A DNA stretch of 64,000 nucleotides from Paradesertivirga sp966210515 (lineage in GTDB: Bacteria > Bacteroidota > Bacteroidia > Sphingobacteriales > Sphingobacteriaceae). The notes beneath the pieces are model-generated. The model was not told the origin of the DNA. It made no database searches and was given only the letters and a program-made list of their open reading frames with translations. The stretch lies in NCBI GenBank assembly GCA_966210515.1, contig CBIHLM010000014.1, positions 1-64,000 on the forward strand, given 5' to 3'. Of this stretch, positions 25,999 to 35,061 are shown in pieces. Both the position numbers and the translations under genes were made by a program. Every line of letters begins with the position of its first letter. Positions within the stretch are counted from its first letter, which is position 1.

Positions 25999-27348
25999 TT
26001 ATACGTTATCTTCGACAAAAACGAAGCTTTCCATAAATTTTGTAGTAAAGTTCCCTGCTCTGAAATTTGGATCCTTCATCAATTTTATATGGAAAGGAAT
26101 TGTAGTTTTTATTCCCTCGATAACAAACTCGCTCAGCGCCCTCTCCATGGTTGAAATGGCCTCATCGCGGGTTTGTCCTGTACAAATCAGCTTGGCAATC
26201 ATCGAATCATAATTCGGCGGCACCTGGTAACCTGCATACACATGAGTATCTACACGCACACCATGACCTCCCGGAGAGTGGAAATTAGTAATTTTTCCGG
26301 CTGCCGGTCTAAATCCCTGATAAGGATCTTCCGCGTTAATACGGCATTCTATAGCGTGCAGACCAGGGAAATAGTTTTTTCCCGATATAGGCACACCAGC
26401 GGCAACCTTAATTTGCTCCTTTATTAAATCGTAATTCACAACTTCCTCTGTAACCGGATGCTCTACCTGGATACGAGTATTCATTTCCATGAAATAAAAA
26501 TTGCGATGCTTGTCTACCAGAAACTCAATAGTTCCAGCACCTTCGTAATTTACAGCTTTTGCACCTTTTACCGCAGCTTCGCCCATGCGTTTGCGCAAGT
26601 CGTCTGTCATAAAAGGAGACGGAGATTCTTCCACTAACTTTTGATGGCGACGCTGAATGGAACAATCGCGTTCTGATAAATGGCTCACAGTTCCGTACTG
26701 GTCACCAATAATCTGAATTTCTATATGCCTCGGATCTTCAACAAATTTCTCAAGATACAGGCCATCGTTGCCGAACGCAGCACCAGACTCCTGACGTGCA
26801 GAATCCCAGGCAGCTTCAAACTCATCGTCTTTCCAAACCACACGCATACCGCGGCCACCACCACCAGCAGTAGCCTTAAGAATAACAGGATAGCCAATTT
26901 CATTAGCGATCCTGATACCTTCAACAACATCCGTCAATAAACCTTCAGATCCGGGAATTGTAGGAACCCCTGCAATTTTCATGGTTTCTTTGGCCGAAGC
27001 CTTATCACCCATATCATTTATTTGCTCCGGAGTAGCTCCTATAAACTTAATCCCATAATCGCGGCAGATAGCGGAAAACTTTGCATTCTCCGATAAAAAA
27101 CCGTATCCGGGATGAATTGCATCTGCGTTGGTCAACTCGGCAGCAGCTATAATATTGGGTATGCTAAGATAAGAATCTTTGCTTGCTGGAGGACCGATAC
27201 AAACAGCCTCATCAGCAAAGCGAACATGCAAGCTTTCGCGATCGGCGGTAGAATAAACAGCGATTGTTTTGATTCCCATTTCCTTGCAGGTACGAATAAT
27301 ACGTAATGCAATCTCTCCGCGGTTTGCAATTAATATTTTTTTAAACAT
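25999..27348 (-). CDS. accC: Acetyl-CoA carboxylase biotin carboxylase subunit
   Basis: This 449-residue ATP-grasp enzyme carboxylates the biotin on AccB with bicarbonate and ATP, the first half of malonyl-CoA synthesis. Family motifs are intact: MFKKILIANRGEIALRI, HPGYGFLSENAKF, KATAGGGGRGMRVV, EKFVEDPRHIEIQI, RDCSIQRRHQKLVEESP, FMEMNTRIQVEHPVTE and YDSMIAKLI. The frame extends upstream to 27414, but the ATG at 27348 gives the universal N terminus. It follows accB by 87 bp and ends the fatty-acid operon that starts with the DUF177 gene. Confidence 0.97.
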   Translation of the reverse strand: MFKKILIANRGEIALRIIRTCKEMGIKTIAVYSTADRESLHVRFADEAVCIGPPASKDSYLSIPNIIAAAELTNADAIHPGYGFLSENAKFSAICRDYGIKFIGATPEQINDMGDKASAKETMKIAGVPTIPGSEGLLTDVVEGIRIANEIGYPVILKATAGGGGRGMRVVWKDDEFEAAWDSARQESGAAFGNDGLYLEKFVEDPRHIEIQIIGDQYGTVSHLSERDCSIQRRHQKLVEESPSPFMTDDLRKRMGEAAVKGAKAVNYEGAGTIEFLVDKHRNFYFMEMNTRIQVEHPVTEEVVNYDLIKEQIKVAAGVPISGKNYFPGLHAIECRINAEDPYQGFRPAAGKITNFHSPGGHGVRVDTHVYAGYQVPPNYDSMIAKLICTGQTRDEAISTMERALSEFVIEGIKTTIPFHIKLMKDPNFRAGNFTTKFMESFVFVEDNV

Positions 27349-27435
27349 GCGATCTTTAAAAATGTGCAAATAAAAATAATGTGCAGATATACAAATAAGC
27401 TGAGCTATTTGCACACCTGCACATCAGTAACTTTT

Positions 27436-27918
27436 TTATGCTGGTTCTACCAGGAACAGAGGTTGATCGTATTCAACAGGACTTGAGTTTTCAACCAATA
27501 CCTTCACAATTCTTCCAGACACTTCTGATTCAATTTCATTGAAAAGCTTCATGGCTTCAATAATACAAATCACTTGTCCTACTTTAATTTCGTCGCCTAC
27601 GTTAGCAAAGAAAGGTTTATCAGGACTCGCTGAACGATAAAAAGTTCCGATCATTGGCGATTTTACCGTAATGTATTTTGATGTGTCGTCTGCCGCAGGA
27701 GCAGAAACTGGTGCTGCAACTGCTGCAGGTGCAGAAACAGGCGCTGCAACTGGCTGTGGCGCTGCAACGGGTGCCGTCACCGCAACAGGCGCTGTTGAAA
27801 ATGTTGGCGGCTGATTAGTTTTAATGGTGATTTTAAAGTCTTTTTCTTCTATAGAAACTTCATTAACACCTGATTTGGAAACAAATCTGATAAGTTCCTG
27901 AACCTGTTTAATATCCAT
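27436..27918 (-). CDS. accB: Acetyl-CoA carboxylase biotin carboxyl carrier protein
   Basis: This 160-residue protein carries biotin on K124 within IEAMKLFNEIESE in the C-terminal biotinyl domain. An N-terminal helical region (MDIKQVQELIRFVSKSG) and an Ala/Pro-rich flexible linker (about residues 42-76) precede it. It shuttles carboxybiotin between AccC and the carboxyltransferase. The ATG at 27918 is preferred to the in-frame upstream codon. It lies 76 bp after fabH and before accC in the same operon. Confidence 0.96.
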   Translation of the reverse strand: MDIKQVQELIRFVSKSGVNEVSIEEKDFKITIKTNQPPTFSTAPVAVTAPVAAPQPVAAPVSAPAAVAAPVSAPAADDTSKYITVKSPMIGTFYRSASPDKPFFANVGDEIKVGQVICIIEAMKLFNEIESEVSGRIVKVLVENSSPVEYDQPLFLVEPA

Positions 27919-27994
27919 TTTTTCCGATTTGGTTGATTGTAAATTCAAAATTCAGAAATAAAACTCAAAAACGAGAGTCTTAAACTTTTATATT

Positions 27995-28990
27995 TTAGCT
28001 ATTATATGCCCATTTTAGGTACACAGAACCCCAGGTGAATCCGCCACCGAACGCCGCGAGAATTAAATTATCACCCTTTTTGAGTTTTTTTTCCCATTCC
28101 CACAAACACAATACAATGGTGCCATTAGTTGTATTTCCGTAACGTTCAATATTGATCATTACTTTTTCAGGACCGACGCCAGCACGGTTAGCAGTAGCAT
28201 CGATAATTCGTTTATTAGCCTGATGAGGCACTAACCACGCGATATCTTCAGATTTCAGATTATTTCTTTCAATAATCTCACCTGCTACGTTAGCCATATT
28301 TGTTACCGCAAACTTAAAGACCGCCTGGCCTTCCTGAAATGCAAAGTGCTCTTTATTATTTATTGTCTCATAAGATGCCGGTCTCAAAGATCCGCCAGCT
28401 TTTATATTGAGAAGATGCTTTCCGGATCCGTCACTTTTTAGAATTGAATCTAAAACTCCATACCCTTCAGTATCAGGTTCGAGCAAGACTGCTCCGCATC
28501 CGTCGCCGAAAATTATACAGGTAGTGCGGTCTTCGTAATTTACAATTGACGACATCTTATCACCACCAACAACCAATACTTTTTTATGTTTACCCGACTC
28601 AATAAATTGAGCTCCGGTTGTTAAGCCGAACAAAAAGCCCGAACAAGCGGCCTGCAAATCATAGCCCCAGGCATTTACCGCACCTATTTTATCAGCAAGA
28701 ATATTTGCTGTAGCCGGGAAAGGCATATCGGGAGTTGAAGTGCAAAATATGATAAGTTCGATTTCTTCGGCACCAATGCCTCTCTTTTCGAGCAAACCCT
28801 TTACAGCCGGAACGGCCATATCTGAAGTTGCAAGGCCTTCGCCTTTAAGTATTCTTCTTTCTTTTATACCAGTTCTGGTAGTTATCCACTCGTCATTGGT
28901 ATCAACCATGGTCTCCAATTCGTGATTGGTCAACACATAGTCAGGTACGTAACCATTAACAGCTGTAATTGCAGCGTGTATTTTTTGCAT
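27995..28990 (-). CDS. fabH: 3-oxoacyl-ACP synthase III (KAS III)
   Basis: FabH condenses an acyl-CoA primer with malonyl-ACP to start fatty-acid chains. The 331-residue thiolase-fold protein has the catalytic cysteine in QAACSGFLFG, the His in WLVPHQANKRI and the Asn in RYGNTTNGT, giving the standard Cys-His-Asn triad. Bacteroidetes FabH usually uses branched primers, which fits their iso-fatty-acid membranes; that is family knowledge, not visible here. It follows plsX by 13 bp. Confidence 0.96.
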   Translation of the reverse strand: MQKIHAAITAVNGYVPDYVLTNHELETMVDTNDEWITTRTGIKERRILKGEGLATSDMAVPAVKGLLEKRGIGAEEIELIIFCTSTPDMPFPATANILADKIGAVNAWGYDLQAACSGFLFGLTTGAQFIESGKHKKVLVVGGDKMSSIVNYEDRTTCIIFGDGCGAVLLEPDTEGYGVLDSILKSDGSGKHLLNIKAGGSLRPASYETINNKEHFAFQEGQAVFKFAVTNMANVAGEIIERNNLKSEDIAWLVPHQANKRIIDATANRAGVGPEKVMINIERYGNTTNGTIVLCLWEWEKKLKKGDNLILAAFGGGFTWGSVYLKWAYNS

Positions 28991-29003
28991 AATCCTTTCT
29001 GAA

Positions 29004-29942
29004 TTACTTGAAAGCAGAGGTTATTTTTTCTATTAGTTTAGTTTCTACCATGTCTCTTGATAAAAGAATCATGTTTTTTATTGCTTCGGGAGGTGATATT
29101 CCATGACCGATAATCACGGGGGCGTTTACTCCCAGAATCGGGCTTCCTCCATATTGTTCATAATTGAATTTGGCAAAGAACTCGTCTTTAAACCCTTTCT
29201 TAAGGGTAAGGATATAAAAAGTCTCTGCAAGTTTCAACATAACATTACCGGTAAATCCATCGCAAACTATAACGTCTGCTTTTTCGTTGAACAGATCTCT
29301 TCCTTCAACGTTACCGATGAAGTTAAACATACTGGTGTCTTTCATTAAAGAATAAGTAGCCTGAGTTAACAGATTACCTTTCTCTTCTTCTTCGCCAATA
29401 TTGATTAAGCCAATTTTAGGATTTTTTATACCAAGAATATTTTCAGCAAATAAACTGCCGAGAACGCCAAACTGAAGCAGGGTATCAGGTTTACAATCGG
29501 CATTGGCCCCAACATCAAGCATAATTCCAAACCCTTCTTTAAGCTTAGGAACGATTGAAGAAATTGCGGGACGAATTACACCGGGAATGGTTTTAACGCT
29601 AAACATAGCACCGACCAACATTGCACCGGTATTTCCTGCAGAAGCAAAAGAATCAATCTTTCCTTCTTTAAGCATACGAAAACCAACACAGATACTTGAG
29701 TCGGGCTTTTGGGTAATAGCCTTTGTAGGATGCTCTCCCATACCGATCACTTCGGTGGTATGGATAAACTCAACCTTATCGGGATTGAAGCCCTTTTCCT
29801 TAAAAAAAGGAAGAGCCTGGTCTTTATTGCCAATCAGAACCAAATGTTGATCTGATTCTAAAGATTCATAAGCTGCAATCGCGCCCAAAACAGTTGCCTC
29901 GGGAGCGAAATCTCCGCCCATTATGTCTAAGCCAATTTTCAT
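29004..29942 (-). CDS. plsX: Phosphate acyltransferase PlsX
   Basis: PlsX converts acyl-ACP and phosphate to acyl-phosphate for phospholipid synthesis. The 312-residue protein starts MKIGLDIMGGDFAP and contains FASAGNTGAMLVGAMF, DVGANADCKP, NIGEEEEKGN and CDGFTGNVMLKLAE, all diagnostic. It is peripheral at the cytoplasmic membrane. It sits in the classic rpmF-plsX-fabH order, but a 229-bp spacer containing a 14-bp direct repeat separates it from rpmF, larger than the other gaps of the operon. Confidence 0.96.
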   Translation of the reverse strand: MKIGLDIMGGDFAPEATVLGAIAAYESLESDQHLVLIGNKDQALPFFKEKGFNPDKVEFIHTTEVIGMGEHPTKAITQKPDSSICVGFRMLKEGKIDSFASAGNTGAMLVGAMFSVKTIPGVIRPAISSIVPKLKEGFGIMLDVGANADCKPDTLLQFGVLGSLFAENILGIKNPKIGLINIGEEEEKGNLLTQATYSLMKDTSMFNFIGNVEGRDLFNEKADVIVCDGFTGNVMLKLAETFYILTLKKGFKDEFFAKFNYEQYGGSPILGVNAPVIIGHGISPPEAIKNMILLSRDMVETKLIEKITSAFK

Positions 29943-30015
29943 TTAGAGTTTAATTGCTTTTAATGGCAATGAAGCTATCATGAACTTATGTGAGTTATTT
30001 GTAAGTACCAAGTCC

Positions 30016-30157
30016 CATGATGGTTTCATTAAAAGAAATTATCTTTTTTAGGTAATGAATTTACCTGCCTGCCTGCTTTTTGGGCAAACATCCGGGGCAG
30101 AACTATCACAATGCTCAGTTTCGATTTATCGTTATACTGAACACATGATGGTTTCAT
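30016..30157. repeat. 14-bp direct repeat pair in rpmF-plsX spacer
   Basis: CATGATGGTTTCAT occurs at 30016-30029 and again at 30144-30157. The 114 bp between the copies has no open frame; it contains a short hairpin (GGTAA/TTACC near 30051-30066) and a CCTGCCTGCCTGC run. The two copies could be duplicated target sites around a small relic element or paired regulatory sites. Confidence 0.5.
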
Positions 30158-30171
30158 AATGAAAATTAAAC

Positions 30172-30363
30172 TTATCCTATAGAAGTACTTTCAACTAGTA
30201 ATTTACCTTTGTAATACAGATTTCCATCTACATTATATGCACGGTGAGGCAAGTGAATTGCGCCCGTAGTTTTACAAGTAAACAAGGTTGGCGCCTCAGC
30301 TTTGTAGTGAGTTCTTCTCTTATCTCTTCTCGATTTGGAAATTTTCCGTTTTGGATGTGCCAT
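30172..30363 (-). CDS. rpmF: 50S ribosomal protein L32
   Basis: This 63-residue basic protein starts MAHPKRKISKSRRDKRRTHYK, the conserved L32 N terminus. It has a single cysteine (FTCKTTGAIHLPHRAY), so it is the zinc-independent form rather than the CxxC/CxxC form. It is a large-subunit component. It follows the DUF177 gene by 14 bp and heads the lipid genes, the usual bacterial arrangement. Confidence 0.96.
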   Translation of the reverse strand: MAHPKRKISKSRRDKRRTHYKAEAPTLFTCKTTGAIHLPHRAYNVDGNLYYKGKLLVESTSIG

Positions 30364-30377
30364 CGCTTCCTGTTGTT

Positions 30378-30920
30378 TTAATTATCGTTTTTTATATTCT
30401 TTAATGCTTCCCAGCGTGGATCAGCATCGGTATTCTCTTTTTCCTCTTTATCAGCCGAAAGGGCTTTTAGCTTATCTATAACCTCTTTATCGCAAAACTG
30501 AGTGTTACCCACATCTTCACAACGGTTGAACAAAGGTACTGCTAAATTAATATACTCATATATAAGTTGAGACACATTAATTTCATGCTCATTTTTACTA
30601 AGCACAATTATCTCATCTGTATTGTCCTCAAGGTTCTCATCATCAGAGAACTTTACAATTTGCCTTTCGTCAACATTTACAGATGTTGGAAAATCTGAAA
30701 GGCAAAAATCGCAGTTTGAAAAAATCTCCCCTTTTATCCGAAACTGAAGAATAAGCATCGTCTCTTGCTTATCAAGTTCCATATCTACTTTCAGCTTACC
30801 ATCTTTAACTAATGAGTATTCAAACTCATTGAAGAAACGTTCGTCGATATCAAAATCGAACTGATGCTTCCCGGTTTTTAAACCTGTAAATGGTATTCTG
30901 TATTCCTGTAACGATTTCAA
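30378..30920 (-). CDS. DUF177/YceD-family protein
   Basis: YceD/DUF177 proteins lie upstream of rpmF in most bacteria and are linked to 23S rRNA accumulation or ribosome biogenesis. This 180-residue acidic protein has the family core with the zinc-like CDFCLSDFPTSV segment and a C-terminal WEALKNIKND. The only plausible start is a TTG at 30920, which encodes the family-typical MKSLQEYRIPFTGLK; no upstream in-frame ATG exists in the short leader and the next Met is far inside. A perfect -7 box at 30939-30947 places the transcript start just before this TTG, supporting it. Confidence 0.9.
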   Translation of the reverse strand: MKSLQEYRIPFTGLKTGKHQFDFDIDERFFNEFEYSLVKDGKLKVDMELDKQETMLILQFRIKGEIFSNCDFCLSDFPTSVNVDERQIVKFSDDENLEDNTDEIIVLSKNEHEINVSQLIYEYINLAVPLFNRCEDVGNTQFCDKEVIDKLKALSADKEEKENTDADPRWEALKNIKNDN

Positions 30921-30938
30921 AGCACGGCAATTGAGCCT

Positions 30939-30947
30939 GCAAAGATA
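30939..30947 (-). promoter_or_regulatory. Consensus -7 promoter box of the DUF177-rpmF-plsX-fabH operon
   Basis: On the minus strand this reads TATCTTTGC, an exact TAnnTTTGY box, 18 bp before the TTG start. It implies a leader of roughly 10-15 nt. No -33 TTG is clear. Confidence 0.5.
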
Positions 30948-31068
30948 GGGAAATTAATTATTCGTGGAAAAGATTTTTTTAAAGGATTTTTCAAAGCCTC
31001 AGCAAACCAAAACATTAGTGGTCGGAAGCCGGCAGGATCAAGCCCCCAGCCGAAACTCACGACCGCTC

Positions 31069-32124
31069 TCAATCTCTGTCTTTAGATAGTTTAGTTATTT
31101 TCAAGGGATTTGAGGTAAGCTCCTGCAACTCTTTCCGCCGTTTTACGATATTTATAGCTAAAAACAATGCTTCGCGAAAAGAGGTTTCGGACGCAAGATT
31201 CTTACCGGCAATATCATAGCCGGTGCCGTGATCAGGTGATGTACGAACCACCGGAAGTCCGGCTGTAAAATTAACTCCCGTGTGAAAGGCAATTGATTTG
31301 AAAGGAATTAACCCCTGATCGTGATACATTGCAAGCACAGCATCAAACTTCAGATGCGATCCATTGGCAAAAAAGCCATCAGCAGAATACGGGCCAAAAG
31401 CAAAAATGCCTTTTTCTTTCGCTTCTTCAATAGCCGGAATAATAATTTCTAATTCTTCTTTACCGATCAGGCCGTTGTCGCCCGCATGAGGATTTAAACC
31501 TAACACCGCAATTTTAGGTTTTTGTATCCAAAAATCTGATTTTAAGCTCGCGTGCATTAACTGAAGCTTGGAAATAATGGCTTCTTTAGTGATGCTTTTA
31601 GCGATCTCGCCAACAGGGATATGCCCGGTAACCACCCCGACTTTCAAGTCTTCGCCTATCAAAAACATTAATGAGTCGGTTGAGTTGGTTTTATGCTGTA
31701 TATATTCTGTGTGGCCGGCGAAATTAAAATTATCGTTTTGAATATTATGCTTGTTGATTGGAGCTGTAACCAATGCTTGTATATCTCCTGCGGTTAAATC
31801 GGCCACCGCTTTATCCAGAGATAAAAAGGCATATTTACCGCCGGTTTCGTTTATCTGTCCGGGTTCTATTTTAACATCCTCTTCCCAGCAGTTGATCATA
31901 TTAGCCCTTTTGGGATTGGCTTGATCAGGATGTGTAATAACATTAAAGCTGAAATCGTGTAAACTTAAAGATTTACGATAAAAGGATGCAACTTTAGTAT
32001 TTCCATAAACAATAGGAGTACAATAATCCAAAATTCCGGTATCGGCAAGAGTTTTTAAAATAATTTCAAGCCCTATACCATTTACATCACCTATTGAAAT
32101 TCCAACTTTAATTTTTTCGCTCAT
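31069..32124 (-). CDS. pdxA: 4-hydroxythreonine-4-phosphate dehydrogenase
   Basis: PdxA oxidises 4-phosphohydroxy-L-threonine with NAD+ in the DXP-dependent vitamin B6 pathway. The 351-residue protein shows VGISIGDVNGIGLEII, VTAPINKHNI, FAGHTEYI (metal His), VLGLNPHAGDNGLIG and AMYHDQGLIPFK with TSPDHGTGYDIAGK, covering the metal-binding histidines and active site. Length is slightly above the E. coli enzyme. It is divergent from rsmA with a 109-bp shared promoter region. Confidence 0.95.
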   Translation of the reverse strand: MSEKIKVGISIGDVNGIGLEIILKTLADTGILDYCTPIVYGNTKVASFYRKSLSLHDFSFNVITHPDQANPKRANMINCWEEDVKIEPGQINETGGKYAFLSLDKAVADLTAGDIQALVTAPINKHNIQNDNFNFAGHTEYIQHKTNSTDSLMFLIGEDLKVGVVTGHIPVGEIAKSITKEAIISKLQLMHASLKSDFWIQKPKIAVLGLNPHAGDNGLIGKEELEIIIPAIEEAKEKGIFAFGPYSADGFFANGSHLKFDAVLAMYHDQGLIPFKSIAFHTGVNFTAGLPVVRTSPDHGTGYDIAGKNLASETSFREALFLAINIVKRRKELQELTSNPLKITKLSKDRD

Positions 32125-32233
32125 GGTTATTTAAATACCGGACCCAGCCGGAAATTCTTGCAAAATAAAGAATTTGAAACGGTTTGCCGTAATCGCATGT
32201 AAAGTTTGCGTAATTTGCGCGAAATTTAACCTG

Positions 32234-33013
32234 ATGAGCTCTGTACGCGCGAAAAAACACTTAGGTCAACATTTTTTAACTGATAAAAATATTGCGGCCA
32301 AGATTGTAGAAAGTTTAAATCCGGCAGGGAAATACCATCAGGTGCTTGAAGTTGGTCCAGGCATGGGCATACTTTCAGACTTTTTACTCCAGAAAACCGA
32401 GTACGAAACCTTTCTCATAGATTTAGATACAGAATCGGTAGAATTTTTAAAACGAAAATACCCTCAACTGGGCGAAAGGCTTATAAACGGAGATTTTTTA
32501 GCGCTGGATTTTAAAAATATATTTAAAGACAAGCTGGGCATTATCGGCAACTTCCCGTACAACATATCATCGCAGATTATTTTTAAAATTCTCGACAACA
32601 GAGACATGATACCTGAAATGGTGGGTATGTTTCAAAAAGAAGTTGCGGAGAGATGTTCGGCAAAACCGGGGACCAAAGAATATGGCATATTGACTGTACT
32701 TATAAATGCATATTATAAAGTGCAGTATCTTTTTACAGTGAAGGCTGGTGTGTTTAACCCTCCACCAAAGGTACTTTCGGCAGTTATCCGTTTGAGCAGA
32801 AACGAAAATGAATCGTTAAATTGTGACGAAAAATTGTTTTGGAAGGTTGTAAAAGCAGGATTTAACCAGAGAAGAAAAACTCTGAGAAATGCTTTGTCTT
32901 CATTAATCAACAAAGAGAAAATGAATGATGAACCGATGCTTGATTTAAGGGCAGAGAGGCTCACTGTTGATGATTTTGTAAACCTGACGAATAAGATAAG
33001 CGCGTCTGCCTAG
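32234..33013 (+). CDS. rsmA: 16S rRNA (adenine1518-N6/adenine1519-N6)-dimethyltransferase
   Basis: RsmA (KsgA) dimethylates two adenines in the 3' helix of 16S rRNA and checks late 30S assembly. The 259-residue protein has the KKHLGQHFLTD start, the SAM motif VLEVGPGMGILSDFLL, the catalytic NFPYNISSQI motif and the C-terminal FNQRRKTLRNAL block. The frame opens at a TTG at 32174, but the ATG at 32234 matches the family N terminus. The upstream leader has two near-matches to the -7 consensus. Confidence 0.96.
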   Translation: MSSVRAKKHLGQHFLTDKNIAAKIVESLNPAGKYHQVLEVGPGMGILSDFLLQKTEYETFLIDLDTESVEFLKRKYPQLGERLINGDFLALDFKNIFKDKLGIIGNFPYNISSQIIFKILDNRDMIPEMVGMFQKEVAERCSAKPGTKEYGILTVLINAYYKVQYLFTVKAGVFNPPPKVLSAVIRLSRNENESLNCDEKLFWKVVKAGFNQRRKTLRNALSSLINKEKMNDEPMLDLRAERLTVDDFVNLTNKISASA

Positions 33014-33021
33014 CCTCGAAA

Positions 33022-33567
33022 TTAGAACTTTAGGCCGGCTAATAATCCTGCCCTTCCATCTACAAACCCATTTTGATCTTCATTATTGAAGCTGTCCTTT
33101 TGAGATAAGAACTTGCCGTAGCCAGCACCGGCAAACGTTTCAAGTTTGAAACGCGGTGTATCCATCATGATTATACCTAATAGAAGTCCGGACGATAATC
33201 CTTTTCCCTGAAAATCCCTTGAATTTATTGAGAAGAAACCCGTGTTATCAACATACCCCTCCCTTTTTACTTCTTTCTCTATATATCTCAGATAAGTGCC
33301 TACATATAATATCTCAAACAGCGAATATTTAAGATCAATAATACCGGTTTTAAACTTATAGTTTTGTTCGAAAGGCAGGTATTTGAAATTTCCGGTTGAT
33401 CCGTATAGTTGGAAACTTAACCTTTCGTTCTGCTTATAATTAACCGCCAAAGACGGACCAGCTACAGTTAAATTTAACAGGTTAGTACTAACAGTAAGTT
33501 TTCTCTCTTGCGAATACGCGGAGTATGTTATGCAAAGGCTGATCAGAAAGGTAATAGTTGTTTTCAT
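33022..33567 (-). CDS. Exported hypothetical protein, probable outer-membrane barrel
   Basis: This 181-residue protein has a signal peptide (cleavage near AYSQ, residue 19). Its alternating hydrophobic beta-strand pattern ends in GRAGLLAGLKF, a terminal Phe typical of outer-membrane barrels. It resembles small DUF3575-like barrels, but I cannot assign the family with confidence. It converges on rsmA (8 bp between stops) and has no visible operon partner. Confidence 0.7.
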   Translation of the reverse strand: MKTTITFLISLCITYSAYSQERKLTVSTNLLNLTVAGPSLAVNYKQNERLSFQLYGSTGNFKYLPFEQNYKFKTGIIDLKYSLFEILYVGTYLRYIEKEVKREGYVDNTGFFSINSRDFQGKGLSSGLLLGIIMMDTPRFKLETFAGAGYGKFLSQKDSFNNEDQNGFVDGRAGLLAGLKF

Positions 33568-33745
33568 TTGACAGATTTCGTTGTAATTTAAAAGTAGGTT
33601 TAATTATTTAAAAAGCAGATATATAATAAGTTCCAACTAATAAGCCTCTTTAGAAACTAAAAAAACAGTAGCCGGATAAACACTAAGTCGCCGTAAGCGT
33701 TTAATAAATAGGAATAAAAACATTCCTGGTGGCTTATGACATTTA

Positions 33746-33754
33746 TATATTTGC
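33746..33754 (+). promoter_or_regulatory. Consensus -7 promoter box for the 33814 dehydrogenase
   Basis: TATATTTGC, a perfect TAnnTTTGY box, lies 59 bp before the ATG at 33814. Confidence 0.5.
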
Positions 33755-33813
33755 AGGATCAACGAAGAGCAGAAGAACCACCTTTACATTGCTTTACATC
33801 AATTCAGCCATAA

Positions 33814-34746
33814 ATGCCCGATAAAAAAATCTTAATTGCAGATAAGCTCCACCCCATTTTTAAAGAAAAAGCCGAAAAACTAGGTTACACTATCGATGAC
33901 CGTCCGGGCATATCAAGAGAAGAAGCACTGGCGGTTATCCACGAGTATACCGGAATCGCTATTCGCACCAAGTTCAATATTGACAAAGCATTGATTGATG
34001 CCGGCCATAGTTTAAAGTTTATAGCGCGGGCAGGCGCCGGCATGGACAATATTGATACTTCTTATACAAACGAAAAGGGTATAGTATGCATAAATGCTCC
34101 TGAAGGAAACAGGACGGCAGTAGCTGAACACACGATTGGCATGTTGCTGTCGTTGATGAACAATCTTAGAAAAGCAGACATCGAGGTAAGAAACGGCATT
34201 TGGGATCGTGAAGGGAACCGTGGCTATGAGTTAAAAGGCAAAACAGTGGGCATTATCGGGTATGGTTTTATGGGCAAAAGTCTGGCTAAAAGATTAAAAA
34301 GCTTTGAAGTTGATGTAATTGCTTTTGATAAATACAAATCGGGTTACAGTGATGAGTTCGCCAGGGAGGTTAGCATGGAGCAAATAGTCAAACATTCTGA
34401 CATCTTGAGTCTTCATATACCGCTAAAGAAGGAAACAAATCAGCTGGTTAATGACGAATACTTATTCCATTTTAAAAAGCCAATTTTCTTCTTAAACACC
34501 TCCAGAGGTGAAATTGTGAACACTCAGGCGGTACTGAATGCAATTAAACAAGGGAAAATATTAGGGGCAGGACTTGACGTGCTGCAAGTAGAAAAGTTCC
34601 CGGAGATGGAAGCCCAATCGTGGTATAACGAACTGAAAAACGAAGGAAGAGTTATTCTGAGTCCGCATGTGGCCGGCTGGACGATAGAATCATATCGAAA
34701 GATATCAGAAGTTCTCGCTGAAAAACTTGAAATGCTTCCGATATGA
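33814..34746 (+). CDS. D-isomer-specific 2-hydroxyacid dehydrogenase (SerA-like)
   Basis: This 310-residue NAD-dependent dehydrogenase has the substrate-domain start ADKLHPIFKEKAEKLGY, FIARAGAGMDNID, the Rossmann motif GIIGYGFMGKSLAKR, the catalytic Arg in LNTSRGEIVN and the catalytic His in LSPHVAGWT. It lacks ACT or other regulatory domains, so it is the short form. Bacteroidetes phosphoglycerate dehydrogenases and glycerate or hydroxypyruvate reductases look alike here. A 3-phosphoglycerate role is plausible, but there is no serC neighbour to support it. It is a single gene with its own promoter. Confidence 0.87.
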   Translation: MPDKKILIADKLHPIFKEKAEKLGYTIDDRPGISREEALAVIHEYTGIAIRTKFNIDKALIDAGHSLKFIARAGAGMDNIDTSYTNEKGIVCINAPEGNRTAVAEHTIGMLLSLMNNLRKADIEVRNGIWDREGNRGYELKGKTVGIIGYGFMGKSLAKRLKSFEVDVIAFDKYKSGYSDEFAREVSMEQIVKHSDILSLHIPLKKETNQLVNDEYLFHFKKPIFFLNTSRGEIVNTQAVLNAIKQGKILGAGLDVLQVEKFPEMEAQSWYNELKNEGRVILSPHVAGWTIESYRKISEVLAEKLEMLPI

Positions 34747-34764
34747 TCAGTGTGGCTATCGGCA

Positions 34765-35061
34765 TTAATTCAACACAATATTCGGGTTATATTCAATAAA
34801 TTCTTCGTAAGCATTACTTAAATCTTTAACTGTGTTTATTCGAACATTATCTCCCCACGGTGTCCATGAGGTAAATTTTCGCTTTTTATCTGATGAGGAC
34901 TCAGATTTTTTTACCGGAGTAATTTCTTCGTATACGCCGAAGTTGCCCAAAGTGTAGTACTTAATTTTTCTGGTACGGTGTTCAAGCAAATGGGATTTTG
35001 TGAGTTTAAACCCCATGTTTTTTATCCAGTTTTTAATTGAGAGCGCATTATTTCGTGTCAT
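34765..35061 (-). CDS. Hypothetical small protein
   Basis: This 98-residue protein is basic and lacks a signal peptide. It has a central low-complexity Ser/Lys segment (SESSSDKKRK) and a C-terminal segment LSNAYEEFIEYNPNIVLN. I do not recognise the family. It borders a 1.15-kb stretch without clear genes. The frame is complete with an ATG, but coding status rests only on the open frame and composition. Confidence 0.5.
   Translation of the reverse strand: MTRNNALSIKNWIKNMGFKLTKSHLLEHRTRKIKYYTLGNFGVYEEITPVKKSESSSDKKRKFTSWTPWGDNVRINTVKDLSNAYEEFIEYNPNIVLN

Noticed and set aside
32174..32233. N-terminal extension of RsmA from a TTG codon
   Set aside because: The extra residues are not family-like, and the ATG at 32234 gives the conserved N terminus.
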